A stretch of DNA of 56,163 bases. Source: Acidimicrobiia bacterium. Lineage in GTDB: Bacteria > Actinomycetota > Acidimicrobiia > IMCC26256 > PALSA-555. Shown one piece after another: positions 25,441 through 33,603 of the stretch (position 1 is the stretch's first letter; each line of letters starts with the position of its first letter). The notes beneath the pieces are model-generated. The model had not been told where the DNA came from, made no database searches, and worked only from the letters and a program-made list of their open reading frames with translations. A program made the translations under genes and the position numbers. The stretch is taken from assembly GCA_035948415.1 (NCBI GenBank), contig DASZJD010000003.1:1-56163 (forward strand), read 5' to 3'.

Positions 25441-26474
25441 GACGCCGCTCCCGGCCGGACGAGCACCTTGGCCGCGCGCTCGCCGCGGGCCAGGAGCTGC
25501 ATCGCGGGCAGCAGCCCGTCGAGCCCGATGTCGGTCGGCTCGACGAGCAGGTCGACGGGCAGGCGGCCGGACGCCAGCATCTCGAGGGCGGGAGCCCATC
25601 CGTCGGCGTCGTAGTTGTACGCGCCGATCGCGGTGAGCTCGAGCACGATCATCCGGTTGTGGTTCACACGGGGCCAGTCGTGGCCGGTCCCCACGAACAC
25701 CAGCGTGCCGGCGCAGTCGAGGTGGTCCAAGGCCGCCGCCGCCGCGCCGGGTCGCCCCGAGCACTCGAACGCGACCGTGAACGGGTGCTCCGCGGTGCGG
25801 CCGATCGGGACCGGGGGCAGGTCCTCCGGGGTGAGCGTCCGCGTGGCGCCGACCTCGAGCGCGCGCCGGCGCCGCACCGCGGCGGGCTCGGAGACCGTCA
25901 CGTCATCCACGCCCAGGCTCCGGAGCACCGCGGTGATGAGGAGGCCGACCGGCCCGGCGCCCGTCACGAGCACCCGGTCGGCGTCGGTCACGCCGGCGAG
26001 GTGCGCCGCGTGGAGGGCGATCGCGGTCGGCTCGGTGAGCGCCGCGGCGCGAAGCGTGAGTCCCTCGGGCACCCGGAGCAGCCGGCTGGCCTGGGCCCGC
26101 ACGAACCGGCAGAACGCCCCGTTGAACCCGAGGTAGTCGGGGGCGGGCCTGCGCAGGCACACCGACGGGCGCCCTCGACGGCAGGGCCGACACTGCCCGC
26201 AGCCGGGCTCCGGTCCGGCGACGACCGGCGTCCCGAGCGCCCAGCCGTCGACGTGCTCGCCGACGGCGGCGACGGTGCCCGCCCACTCGTGGCCGAGCAC
26301 CGCGCCCGGTCGGGCGTACTGCTCGAGGACGAGGTGCAGGTCGGTGCCGCAGATCCCGCAGTGCGACACCTCGACGAGCACGTCGTCCGGTCCGATCGGC
26401 GGCACCGGGACGGGGCGGACCTCCAGGTTGCCCTGCCCGACGTAGACCGCGGCCGGCATGATGTCGGGAGGCAT
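25437..26474 (-). CDS. Zinc-dependent medium-chain alcohol dehydrogenase
   Basis: A 345-residue NAD(P)-dependent dehydrogenase, similar in layout to threonine and sorbitol dehydrogenases. The catalytic zinc site is seen in HCGICGTDLH and GHEWAGTV. A structural zinc loop with four cysteines lies at CGQCRPCRRGRPSVC. The Rossmann motif is GAGPVGLL near residue 165. I chose ATG 26474, which starts MPPDIMPAAVYVG; a second in-frame ATG five codons later (26459) is equally good. It follows the ECF T-component gene by 59 bases and is coupled to the VOC gene downstream. Substrate unknown, probably a secondary alcohol. Confidence 0.9.
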   Translation of the reverse strand: MPPDIMPAAVYVGQGNLEVRPVPVPPIGPDDVLVEVSHCGICGTDLHLVLEQYARPGAVLGHEWAGTVAAVGEHVDGWALGTPVVAGPEPGCGQCRPCRRGRPSVCLRRPAPDYLGFNGAFCRFVRAQASRLLRVPEGLTLRAAALTEPTAIALHAAHLAGVTDADRVLVTGAGPVGLLITAVLRSLGVDDVTVSEPAAVRRRRALEVGATRTLTPEDLPPVPIGRTAEHPFTVAFECSGRPGAAAAALDHLDCAGTLVFVGTGHDWPRVNHNRMIVLELTAIGAYNYDADGWAPALEMLASGRLPVDLLVEPTDIGLDGLLPAMQLLARGERAAKVLVRPGAAS

Positions 26475-26533
26475 GCGGAGCGGAGCGTAGGGCGACCGCC
26501 CGGCGCGTGCCGACGAGTCGGCGCCGCACGGGG

Positions 26534-27364
26534 TCACACGACGATGGCGGCGGCGACCACGGCGACCGTCGCGGCGAGGACGACGATGTCGCCTCGGCGG
26601 GGGAAGGAGGACGCGGCCCGGGCGCTCACCCCGCCCCGAGCGTCGATGGCGTCGGCGAGGTCCCGGGCCCGCCGCAGCGCCACCACCACCGCGGTGCCGA
26701 GCACACCCTGGATCTCACGGGCGGCGGCGCGGACGCGGTCGCGGGAGAGCGTGCGGTCCCGGCGGGGCGGCCGGCGAAGCCGTGTCACGGCGACGAGGGT
26801 CCGGATCTCGTCGACGAGCAGCGGCAGCGACCGGATGGCGAGCCCGACGGCGACCACCCACTCGTCGACCGGCACCCGCAGTCGTCGGAGCGGCGCCGCC
26901 AGCGTCGCCAGCGCCGGCGCCACCTCGCCGAGGGGGGTGGTCCAGCCGACGAGCAGCGCCGCCGAGAGGAGCACGACGGCGAGCCCGGTGAAGAGGAGGA
27001 AGTCCTCGAGGCCGCCGAGGCTGAGGGCGAGGGTGCCCACGTGGACCAGCGGCGGCCGGCCGGCGCGCAGCGTGAGCAGGGCGTTGACGCCGAGCAGCAC
27101 GAAGACCCACCGCGGGAGGCGAGGGACGGCGCCCGCGGGCACGCGCGCTGCGAGCGCCCCGACGGCCACGAAGGCCGCCGCGACCACGAGGGACGTCCAC
27201 GACGGGCGGACCGAGACCAGCACCGCCAGCGCCACGACGACGAGGAGCTTCGTGCCGGCCCAGAGCCGGTGCACGGGCGAGTGGCCCGGCAGGAGTCGCA
27301 GGACGATCAGCTCCGGTCGGCGCCGTCGCCGGGTGGCGGGACCGGCGCCCGCGTCGACGGTCAT
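26534..27364 (-). CDS. ECF transporter transmembrane (T) component
   Basis: A 276-residue membrane protein of the CbiQ/EcfT family, which couples ATP hydrolysis to the substrate-binding subunit in energy-coupling-factor importers. Five or six hydrophobic helices are seen, followed by cytoplasmic coupling helices with the Ala-Arg-Gly type motif (DAIDARGG near residue 240), plus a more upstream RRARDLA. ATG 27364 overlaps the TGA of the preceding ABC gene (ATGA). The size and arrangement match M. tuberculosis Rv2325c beside Rv2326c, as I recall them. The imported substrate is unknown. Confidence 0.87.
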   Translation of the reverse strand: MTVDAGAGPATRRRRRPELIVLRLLPGHSPVHRLWAGTKLLVVVALAVLVSVRPSWTSLVVAAAFVAVGALAARVPAGAVPRLPRWVFVLLGVNALLTLRAGRPPLVHVGTLALSLGGLEDFLLFTGLAVVLLSAALLVGWTTPLGEVAPALATLAAPLRRLRVPVDEWVVAVGLAIRSLPLLVDEIRTLVAVTRLRRPPRRDRTLSRDRVRAAAREIQGVLGTAVVVALRRARDLADAIDARGGVSARAASSFPRRGDIVVLAATVAVVAAAIVV

Positions 27365-29427
27365 CGCCGGGCCCGCTGGTCGCGGCGTGGACCGAGGTGG
27401 ACCACCCGCCCGTGCTCGAGCTCGAGCACTCGCTCGACGAGGTCGTCGGGCAGGTCGGGGTCGTGCGACACGACCACCACCGTGACGCCCGACGCGCGGA
27501 GACGGACGAGCAGCGCGCCCAGCGACTCGCGGCCGGCGTCGTCGAGTCCGGCGAACGGCTCGTCGAGGACGAGCACGCGAGGGTGGCGCGCGAGCATCCC
27601 AGCGAGGGCGACGCGGCGGGTCTCGCCCCCGCTCAGCTCGTCGACCCGGCGGGTCGCGAAGGCCGCCGGATCGAGGCCGACCGCCTCGAGGGCGGCGGCG
27701 ACGGTCGCGGGATCGGCGCCCGAGGCGGCCGAGACGTCGGCGCCGACCGTGGATCGGAGGAGCTGCAGGCGGGCGTGCTGGAGCGCCAGCGCGACCTGAC
27801 CGGTGCACGCTTGGAGGGGTCGACCGCCGAGCCGCGCCGCGCCGTCGGTGGGCTCGATGAGCCCGGCGAGGATCCACGCCAGGGTGGACTTGCCCGAGCC
27901 GTTGCGCCCGAGCACGAGCAGGCCCTCGCCCGCGCCGAGCTCGAGGTCGACGTCCCGGAGGGCACGAACGACCCACGGCGTCCCGCGGGCGTACTCGTGA
28001 CCGACGCCGCGCAGCGACAGGACCGGCTCGGCCGTGGTGGGGTGACGGCGCGCGGCTCCGTCCGTGACGCGTGCGCGGCTCGGCGCCGCCGGTGGCTCGG
28101 GCCCGACCACGAGTCGACCGGCGTCGAGCGCCAGCACCTGGTCGGCGGCGCGGCACTCGGCGCGCCGGTGCGTCACGTGCACGACGGTCACGCCGTCGGC
28201 CGTCGTGAGGTCGCGGAGCAGCTCGACGAGCGTCTCCCGGCCCTCGGGATCGACCATCGCGGTCGACTCGTCGGAGACGAGCAGCCGCGGCCCTCGAGCC
28301 AGCGCCGCGCCGATCGCCAGCCGTTGCAGCTCACCGCCCGACAGCGTCGACGTGTCACGGTCGGCGAGGTCCCCCAGCCCGACCCGGTCGAGGATGCCCT
28401 CGACGTCGACGGCGGCGTCGACCGGCACGCCCCACACGACGTCGTCGCGCACGCGGACCCCGAGCACCTGCGCCTCGGGACGCTGGAACACGATGGCGCT
28501 GCCGTGGCGGCGACCGAGGCCGACCGGCCCGGGCCGCGCGACGGCGCCGCCGGTCGGCGGACGCCCGACCAGGATCCGCGCCAGCGTCGACTTGCCCGCT
28601 CCGTTCGGCCCCACCAGGGCGAGAAAGGCCCCCGTGGGCGCGGTCAGCGACACGCCGTGCACCGCGGGCGCGCGGGCGCCGTACCGGTACTCCACGTCGC
28701 GCAGCTCGACCGGGACGGGGTCGGGCCGCCCTCCGGCCTCGGCCGGGTCGGGGGGCGCGTCGCCGCTCGGCTCGCCGACGGCGGCGCGCACGCGTCGGAG
28801 CGTCGGGTGGGCGATGAGCCACGCCAGCGCGACGCTGCCGGCGGTGGCGCCGAGCAGCGCCACCGAGACGCTCGCCCACCAGTCGCGCGTCGCCCAGCGC
28901 ACCACCTCGTCCCCGGCGCGGGCCAGCCCGACGACGCCGAGGTCGCGCAGGGTCTGGCTCGTGCCGCGCCACGAGTTCGTCACCTGGACCAGGGCCAGCC
29001 GGCGCAGGTCGGCGAGCACGAAGAGGGCGCCCGTGGCGAGCGCGGCCGCCGGCGGCCAGAGCACGACGACGCCGACCTCCACCGTTCGCGCCAGGCCCCA
29101 GGAGCGACGCGCCGACGCGCCGACGACCGCGCCCACCGCCGCACACCCGACGATCGAGGGCACGAGGCCGGCGCCGGCGATCAGGAAGCCGATCGCGCTG
29201 GCCGCCGCCGCGCCGGCGATGACGGCGCGGAGGCGGTGCCGGACGGCGACGGTTGCCATCGGCACCACCGCCGCCGCCACCAGGATCGTCGCGAGCGGCA
29301 GCACGTGCCCGAGCAGGCAGAGCACGAGCGAGAGGTCGGCGAGCACCACCGCCTCGGCGAGCTCGTCGGCGCGGAGGCGCCCGCCGCGGCGACGCCGCGG
29401 CGAGGTGCTCACCGGCGGCTCGTGCAT
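27361..29427 (-). CDS. ECF transporter fusion: membrane domain plus two ABC ATPases (Rv2326c-like)
   Basis: A 688-residue protein. The first 220 residues hold about five hydrophobic helices and may be the substrate-specificity component. Two ABC ATPase domains follow. The first has Walker A GPNGAGKST (near residue 273), signature LSGGELQRL and a Walker B ending in SDES in place of the usual DEP. The second has GRNGSGKST (near 508), LSGGETRRVAL and LDEPFAGLD. The domain order and length match mycobacterial Rv2326c from memory. With the T protein downstream it makes a complete importer in two genes. The SDES at the first site suggests that ATPase half may be weak or inactive. Confidence 0.88.
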   Translation of the reverse strand: MHEPPVSTSPRRRRGGRLRADELAEAVVLADLSLVLCLLGHVLPLATILVAAAVVPMATVAVRHRLRAVIAGAAAASAIGFLIAGAGLVPSIVGCAAVGAVVGASARRSWGLARTVEVGVVVLWPPAAALATGALFVLADLRRLALVQVTNSWRGTSQTLRDLGVVGLARAGDEVVRWATRDWWASVSVALLGATAGSVALAWLIAHPTLRRVRAAVGEPSGDAPPDPAEAGGRPDPVPVELRDVEYRYGARAPAVHGVSLTAPTGAFLALVGPNGAGKSTLARILVGRPPTGGAVARPGPVGLGRRHGSAIVFQRPEAQVLGVRVRDDVVWGVPVDAAVDVEGILDRVGLGDLADRDTSTLSGGELQRLAIGAALARGPRLLVSDESTAMVDPEGRETLVELLRDLTTADGVTVVHVTHRRAECRAADQVLALDAGRLVVGPEPPAAPSRARVTDGAARRHPTTAEPVLSLRGVGHEYARGTPWVVRALRDVDLELGAGEGLLVLGRNGSGKSTLAWILAGLIEPTDGAARLGGRPLQACTGQVALALQHARLQLLRSTVGADVSAASGADPATVAAALEAVGLDPAAFATRRVDELSGGETRRVALAGMLARHPRVLVLDEPFAGLDDAGRESLGALLVRLRASGVTVVVVSHDPDLPDDLVERVLELEHGRVVHLGPRRDQRARR

Positions 29428-29621
29428 CCGCGCAGCCTTCCACGACGAGGCGTCGAGTCGGGACGCGGGCGGACGCCTTGGCCCGCCGCTCTCAGCGACG
29501 TCTCAGGGCGCGCGTCGGAGACTGCGTGCGTGCCCTGGCGGTCGGCACGAGTTCTCCTCGATGCCCCCCGCGTGCGGACCGTCGAGGGCACGCCACCCGC
29601 GGCGCCCGAGGATCGGACCGA

Positions 29622-30560
29622 TCAGGGCGCCACCCCCAGCTCTCGGGCCCAGCGCAGGTTCTGGCGGGCCGAGCCCACGTGGGCGATGTGGACGACATGG
29701 CCCTCGCCCTGGCCGGGGTCGCCGTAGGTGATGGGGCCGCCACCGTCCGCCTCCGCGTCGCGGGCCAGACGGTCGAGGTCCTGCCAGTAAGCGATCTCGG
29801 CGTCGGTGGGGGTGAAGATCTCGTGCACGAGCGGGACGTGCACCGCGTCGCCGAGCATCATCCCGTAGTAGCCGAGGTCGCGCAGCTGGGTCGCCCAGGC
29901 CCGGAGGCCGGCCAGGTCCTCGCGCCCGCCACCCCACATCCCGCTGATCGGGTAGCGGATCCCGGCCGCGCGCGCGTCGACGAGGACCTTCGAGCGGAGG
30001 AAGAGGGTCTCGCGCCCCTCCGGTGTCCACCGGTAGCCGAGCGCCTGATGGATGTCCCCGAAACGCGACACGGCTCCTCCCATGTACGCGACCCGTGGGG
30101 AGGCGACGGCGATGTCGTAGGCGCAGCGGATCGCCGACGCGGTCTCGAGGACCGGGTAGATCGCGATCGAGCCGAGCGCGAGCTCGTGCTCGACCTCCAT
30201 GCAGGTCAGGAGGGCGTCGGCGGCGTGGATGTCGGCCGGGCCGTGGACCTTCGGGACCAGGACCCCGGTGAGCGACGGGCCCACGACGGCCCGCAGGTCC
30301 TTGAGGGTCTGGCCGGTCGCCGGCGGCTGGACGCGGGCGAACACCGCCGGCCGGCGGCCGTCGCCGGGGAGCTGGTCGAGGAAGCCGCGCGCCACCACGC
30401 GGGCCTCCTCGCGGGCGGGCTCGGGGAACGGGGTCCGCGGCTCCTCGAGGTCGATGACGATCGAGTCGGCCCCCGACGACACGGCGCTCGACAGCGCCGC
30501 CGACTGGTCGCCGCGGACGAACAACACCGAACGCAGTGGGCGAGCCGACTCCTTCCGCAC
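29622..30560 (-). CDS. HpcH/HpaI aldolase / citrate lyase beta-like (CitE) enzyme
   Basis: A 312-residue TIM-barrel lyase of the CitE group, which splits or forms hydroxyacyl-CoA esters such as malyl-CoA or citramalyl-CoA with a metal ion. RSVLFVRGDQ begins the barrel, DSIVIDLEEP carries the metal-binding acidic pair, and FARVQPP has the substrate arginine. VPKVHGPADI and YPVLETASAI supply the later lysine and glutamate. GTG 30560 starts 12 bases after the amidohydrolase stop, so the two are cotranscribed. The C-terminal 100 residues are longer than in the shortest CitE proteins. Confidence 0.85.
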   Translation of the reverse strand: MRKESARPLRSVLFVRGDQSAALSSAVSSGADSIVIDLEEPRTPFPEPAREEARVVARGFLDQLPGDGRRPAVFARVQPPATGQTLKDLRAVVGPSLTGVLVPKVHGPADIHAADALLTCMEVEHELALGSIAIYPVLETASAIRCAYDIAVASPRVAYMGGAVSRFGDIHQALGYRWTPEGRETLFLRSKVLVDARAAGIRYPISGMWGGGREDLAGLRAWATQLRDLGYYGMMLGDAVHVPLVHEIFTPTDAEIAYWQDLDRLARDAEADGGGPITYGDPGQGEGHVVHIAHVGSARQNLRWARELGVAP

Positions 30561-30571
30561 GCGGGCCCCGA

Positions 30572-32014
30572 TCAGCCCGGCTCGGCCGCGAGCAGCGCCG
30601 CCGCCGACTCCTCGCACACCGTCCCGCCGAAGAACGAGGGGTTCCGGGTGGCGTGGAGACGCACCGGGTTCACGAACGTGAGCTGCCGGAACTCGTCGGC
30701 GGTGAGCAGCCCGCGCTCCACGAGCCCGAACGCCTCCGCCACGGGCTCGGTCATGTCGGGCACGTCCCAATGGGAGATGTCGGATCCCAGGACCGGGCGT
30801 AGCCGGGCGCCGAGCGGGTTGACGTCGTCCCGGAAGGCCCACGCCACGAGCGGGTCGTCGGCCTCGCACCCGAAGTAGAAGTGCGGCTCGAAGAGCGCCC
30901 GGAGGTCGGCGGGCTCGTCGATCGCGCAGGCGGCGAACTCGTCGACCTCGGCGGGGCGGGCCGCCGGACGACCGAAGTAGTCGCGGAGGCGATCGAGGCG
31001 CGCCCGGACGGTGTCGTCGCCGTAGACGGCGAAGTAGCGGAGGAGCTCGTCGACGTCGAGGCGGTCGGGGTCGAGCCCGCCGATGGCGTCACGGTTCCGC
31101 TTCTCCCAGTGGCCGACCAGCCCCGCGAACAGCGCGCACGCCCACGCCACGCCCCCTTCGAGGAAGCCGACCCGCAGGGTGGGGAACCGTCGGGTCACGC
31201 CGCCGAGGAACAGCGACTTGCAGAGCGACTCGTGCGCGGCGGCGAGGCCGTTGACGTGGTTGTACACGTAGTTCGAGATCGACCGGGTGACGCGGTGGTG
31301 CTGGAGGGAGCTGTGGAACACGGGCGCGACGCCGAGCTCGACGCATCGGGCCCAGAACGGGTCGTAGTCGTACGGGCTGTCGAGGCCGAACATGTCGAGC
31401 CGGTACGAATCACGCCCGACCGACCGGCGGGCATAGCCGGCGATGAGCGCCGACTTCATGCCGAGGTTCCCGACCGCGTACTCGAGCTCTGCGATCGCCT
31501 GCTGAGGCGTGTTCATCGGGACGAGGGCCCCGACGGTGCAGCGGTCGCGGTACGGCGCGAACCGGCGGGCGTGAGACCGGTTGGCGGCGCGGCACAGCGC
31601 GGAGGAGAGCTCCTCGTCCGTCTCTTCGAAGAAGGCGAGGGTCATCGACGGGTACAGGATCGTGAAGTCGATGCCGAGCTCGTCGAGCCGCTCGTACAGC
31701 AGCGCGGGGAGGTGGGCGGTCGCCCGGTCCCGGGCGTCGTGGGTGGGCCAGCCCCACCAGGAGGGCATCGCCCGCCACTCGCGACGCACGGCGGGGTCAG
31801 CGCGGTCGCTGAGGTTCGAAGCCGTGTCGGTCGGCGCGACGCGGCCGGCGCGGAACCGGTCGCGGAGGGCGGCGCCGCCGAAGTCCTCGAGCGCGGCGAT
31901 GAGCTCGTCGTCGAGGATCGGGCCGATCTCCACGAAGTGGCCGTCGGCGTCGATGATGGGGTGCCCGACCGTCGCCCGCACCGACGCGGCTGGGATCGAG
32001 GTGGTCGTCGTCAT
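30572..32014 (-). CDS. Amidohydrolase (amidohydrolase 2 family)
   Basis: A 480-residue metal-dependent hydrolase or decarboxylase, the longest of the three family members in the window. HPIIDADGHFVE gives the N-terminal acidic/histidine metal motif, PVFHSSLQHHR the barrel histidines, and LGSDISHWDVPDM near the C-terminus the catalytic aspartate. It has a 60-residue insertion around DDTVRARLDRLRDYFGR. ATG 32014 follows GAGGAG. The CitE-like gene follows after 12 bases, which points to one pathway, perhaps breakdown of a cyclic or aromatic acid. Confidence 0.88.
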   Translation of the reverse strand: MTTTTSIPAASVRATVGHPIIDADGHFVEIGPILDDELIAALEDFGGAALRDRFRAGRVAPTDTASNLSDRADPAVRREWRAMPSWWGWPTHDARDRATAHLPALLYERLDELGIDFTILYPSMTLAFFEETDEELSSALCRAANRSHARRFAPYRDRCTVGALVPMNTPQQAIAELEYAVGNLGMKSALIAGYARRSVGRDSYRLDMFGLDSPYDYDPFWARCVELGVAPVFHSSLQHHRVTRSISNYVYNHVNGLAAAHESLCKSLFLGGVTRRFPTLRVGFLEGGVAWACALFAGLVGHWEKRNRDAIGGLDPDRLDVDELLRYFAVYGDDTVRARLDRLRDYFGRPAARPAEVDEFAACAIDEPADLRALFEPHFYFGCEADDPLVAWAFRDDVNPLGARLRPVLGSDISHWDVPDMTEPVAEAFGLVERGLLTADEFRQLTFVNPVRLHATRNPSFFGGTVCEESAAALLAAEPG

Positions 32015-32079
32015 GGCTCCTCGCCGGTCCCGGGCGGCCATTCAACCGCGTTTGGGCGGGCGCGGGCGACGGGCGCGAC

Positions 32080-32319
32080 TCAGCGACCGGTGGGCGCGCG
32101 GGGCAGGAGGCGCCGCGCGTGCTCCACCAGGCGCCGACGGGTGGGGCGGTCGAGCCGATGCCACACGTAGAGGAGGGCGGCGGCGCCGAACACGAGCCCG
32201 AGGAGCGCCTGGCCGACGCCCCCGAGGATCCCCGAGCCGACGACGAAGCCGAAGAAGGCCAAGGCGGCGACGAACACCAGAATCAGCCCGCGCGCGGCGG
32301 CAGGGACGTGCGCGTCCAC
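32080..32319 (-). CDS. Small two-helix membrane protein
   Basis: A 79-residue protein starting with GTG 32319. Two hydrophobic helices (about residues 9-29 and 32-52) are followed by an arginine-rich cytoplasmic tail. The glycine-rich join (GSGILGGVG) suggests a tight hairpin. I do not recognise the family. It lies 65 bases upstream of the amidohydrolase gene and could share its transcript. Confidence 0.6.
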   Translation of the reverse strand: MDAHVPAAARGLILVFVAALAFFGFVVGSGILGGVGQALLGLVFGAAALLYVWHRLDRPTRRRLVEHARRLLPRAPTGR

Positions 32320-32370
32320 GGGAGGGAGCGTACGGCCCGGCGCGGCGCGCGGGAGCTCGGCCGAGCCGGG

Positions 32371-32841
32371 CTACTCGTGCGCGCCGCGACCGCGGCCGCG
32401 CTCGCCGGCGTCGAGGAGCCGAGCGATCTCCGCGACCTCGGACCGGACGGCGTCCGCGAACCAGCGACCGGCGACCAGGTCGTGCAGCCGGCCCAGGACG
32501 CCGAGGCCCAGGTCCAGCTCCTCGACGTGATGGATCCGGACCCCGCCGTCGACGTCCTCGATGTCGAACCAAGCGTGGAGCGCGCGCGGCACGCCGTGCT
32601 CGAGGGTGACGTCGATCCGGCGCGGCTCGTCCCAGTGGTAGCGGGTGATGACCGAGCCCGGCAGTCGGCCGAGGAAGCGGCCGTCCTCGCGGGCGATCAT
32701 GCCGTCGGGGACATTGCCGAGCTTGGTGACCCAGACCATCTTCGTGTCGGCCTTCGTGTACTGGGCCGGGTCCAGGACGAAGTCGAAGGCCTCTTGGGCT
32801 GACACGCCCTGGACGAACGCTGTTCCCTCACCGCGGATCAC
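32371..32841 (-). CDS. SRPBCC-family (START-like) protein
   Basis: A 156-residue single-domain protein of the polyketide cyclase/START-like fold, which binds hydrophobic ligands in a helix-grip pocket. VIRGEGTAFVQGVSAQEAF is the usual first strand and helix, and VDGGVRIHHVEELDL is a late strand. The C-terminal helix is long and charged. GTG 32841 is preceded by GAGGAGG, six to seven bases away, which decides the start; an upstream ATG at 32865 would add eight residues. Ligand unknown. Confidence 0.78.
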   Translation of the reverse strand: MIRGEGTAFVQGVSAQEAFDFVLDPAQYTKADTKMVWVTKLGNVPDGMIAREDGRFLGRLPGSVITRYHWDEPRRIDVTLEHGVPRALHAWFDIEDVDGGVRIHHVEELDLGLGVLGRLHDLVAGRWFADAVRSEVAEIARLLDAGERGRGRGAHE

Positions 32842-32956
32842 CAGCCACCTCCTCGGCGATTGCACCGTCGTAGCAGGCGCGACAGCCGGCGGCGGCCTCG
32901 AACGGCGCGTGGCGTGGCGCTCGACCCGCAGGGCCAGGGTCGGCGCGGCGGCGGGC

Positions 32957-33406
32957 TCAGGACCGAGGGCGGGGCGGCATCACCAGCACCGTGCCCTGCG
33001 CCGCGCACACCAGCCGTCCGTCGTTCCGCACCTCGATTCGAACTACCGCGGTGCGGCTCGAGAGCGAGGCGATCTCCGCCGTCGCCGCCAGCGTCCCGGC
33101 GGTGACCGGCGCCAGGTAGTTCAGCTTGAACTCCGTGGTCGCGGCCCACGCGCCGCGGGGGATCACCGGGTAGCAGACGGTTCCGAGCACGTGGTCGCAG
33201 AGCGCGGCGATGACACCGCCGTGCAGGTTGCCGAACGGCGTCTTCAGCTCGTCGCGGACGTCGAGCTCGGCCCGCAGGGTCCCGGGGCCCACCTCGGCGT
33301 GACGGATCCCGAGGTAGCCCGGGAGGCCACCGACGTTGTCCGGGAGGTTGCCGAGCGACGCCGCCACCGCGGGGTCGAACTGCTCGAACGTGGGTCGTTC
33401 ACTCAC
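32957..33406 (-). CDS. PaaI-type hotdog thioesterase
   Basis: A 149-residue acyl-CoA thioesterase of the PaaI/4HBT group. The helix motif GNLHGGVIAALCDHVLG contains the HGG and the acidic aspartate used in catalysis, and TTEFKLNYLAPV is the next strand. Members hydrolyse aryl- or acyl-CoA esters to free CoA during aromatic or fatty acid breakdown. I placed the start at GTG 33406 (SERPTFEQF-like start); ATG 33424 would add six residues. Neither has a strong ribosome site. It diverges from the RtcB gene. Confidence 0.87.
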   Translation of the reverse strand: MSERPTFEQFDPAVAASLGNLPDNVGGLPGYLGIRHAEVGPGTLRAELDVRDELKTPFGNLHGGVIAALCDHVLGTVCYPVIPRGAWAATTEFKLNYLAPVTAGTLAATAEIASLSSRTAVVRIEVRNDGRLVCAAQGTVLVMPPRPRS

Positions 33407-33603
33407 GCAGGGATCATGGCCCATCGTCCGACCGCGTGAGCTGCGCTCGCCGGTACGCTCGACCGGTGACGCGCGTCGAAGCAACGCCGCGTCGCCGCCC
33501 GGCGCGGCGTGGGCCCGCGCCAGTCGTGGCCACGATCCGCCGCCGGTGCGAGCCTCGGGCGTGGGACCGGTGGACGCGCGACCGCGAGAGGCGGTGAGGT
33601 TCG

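Noticed and set aside
29488-29508. Two CTGAGA-like motifs upstream of the ECF transporter gene, suggestive of a TPP riboswitch
   Set aside because: The other conserved TPP riboswitch parts (GGGGUGCC and ACCUGAUC) are not present on the same strand, and the pairing could not be built. No cobalamin-box core was found either.
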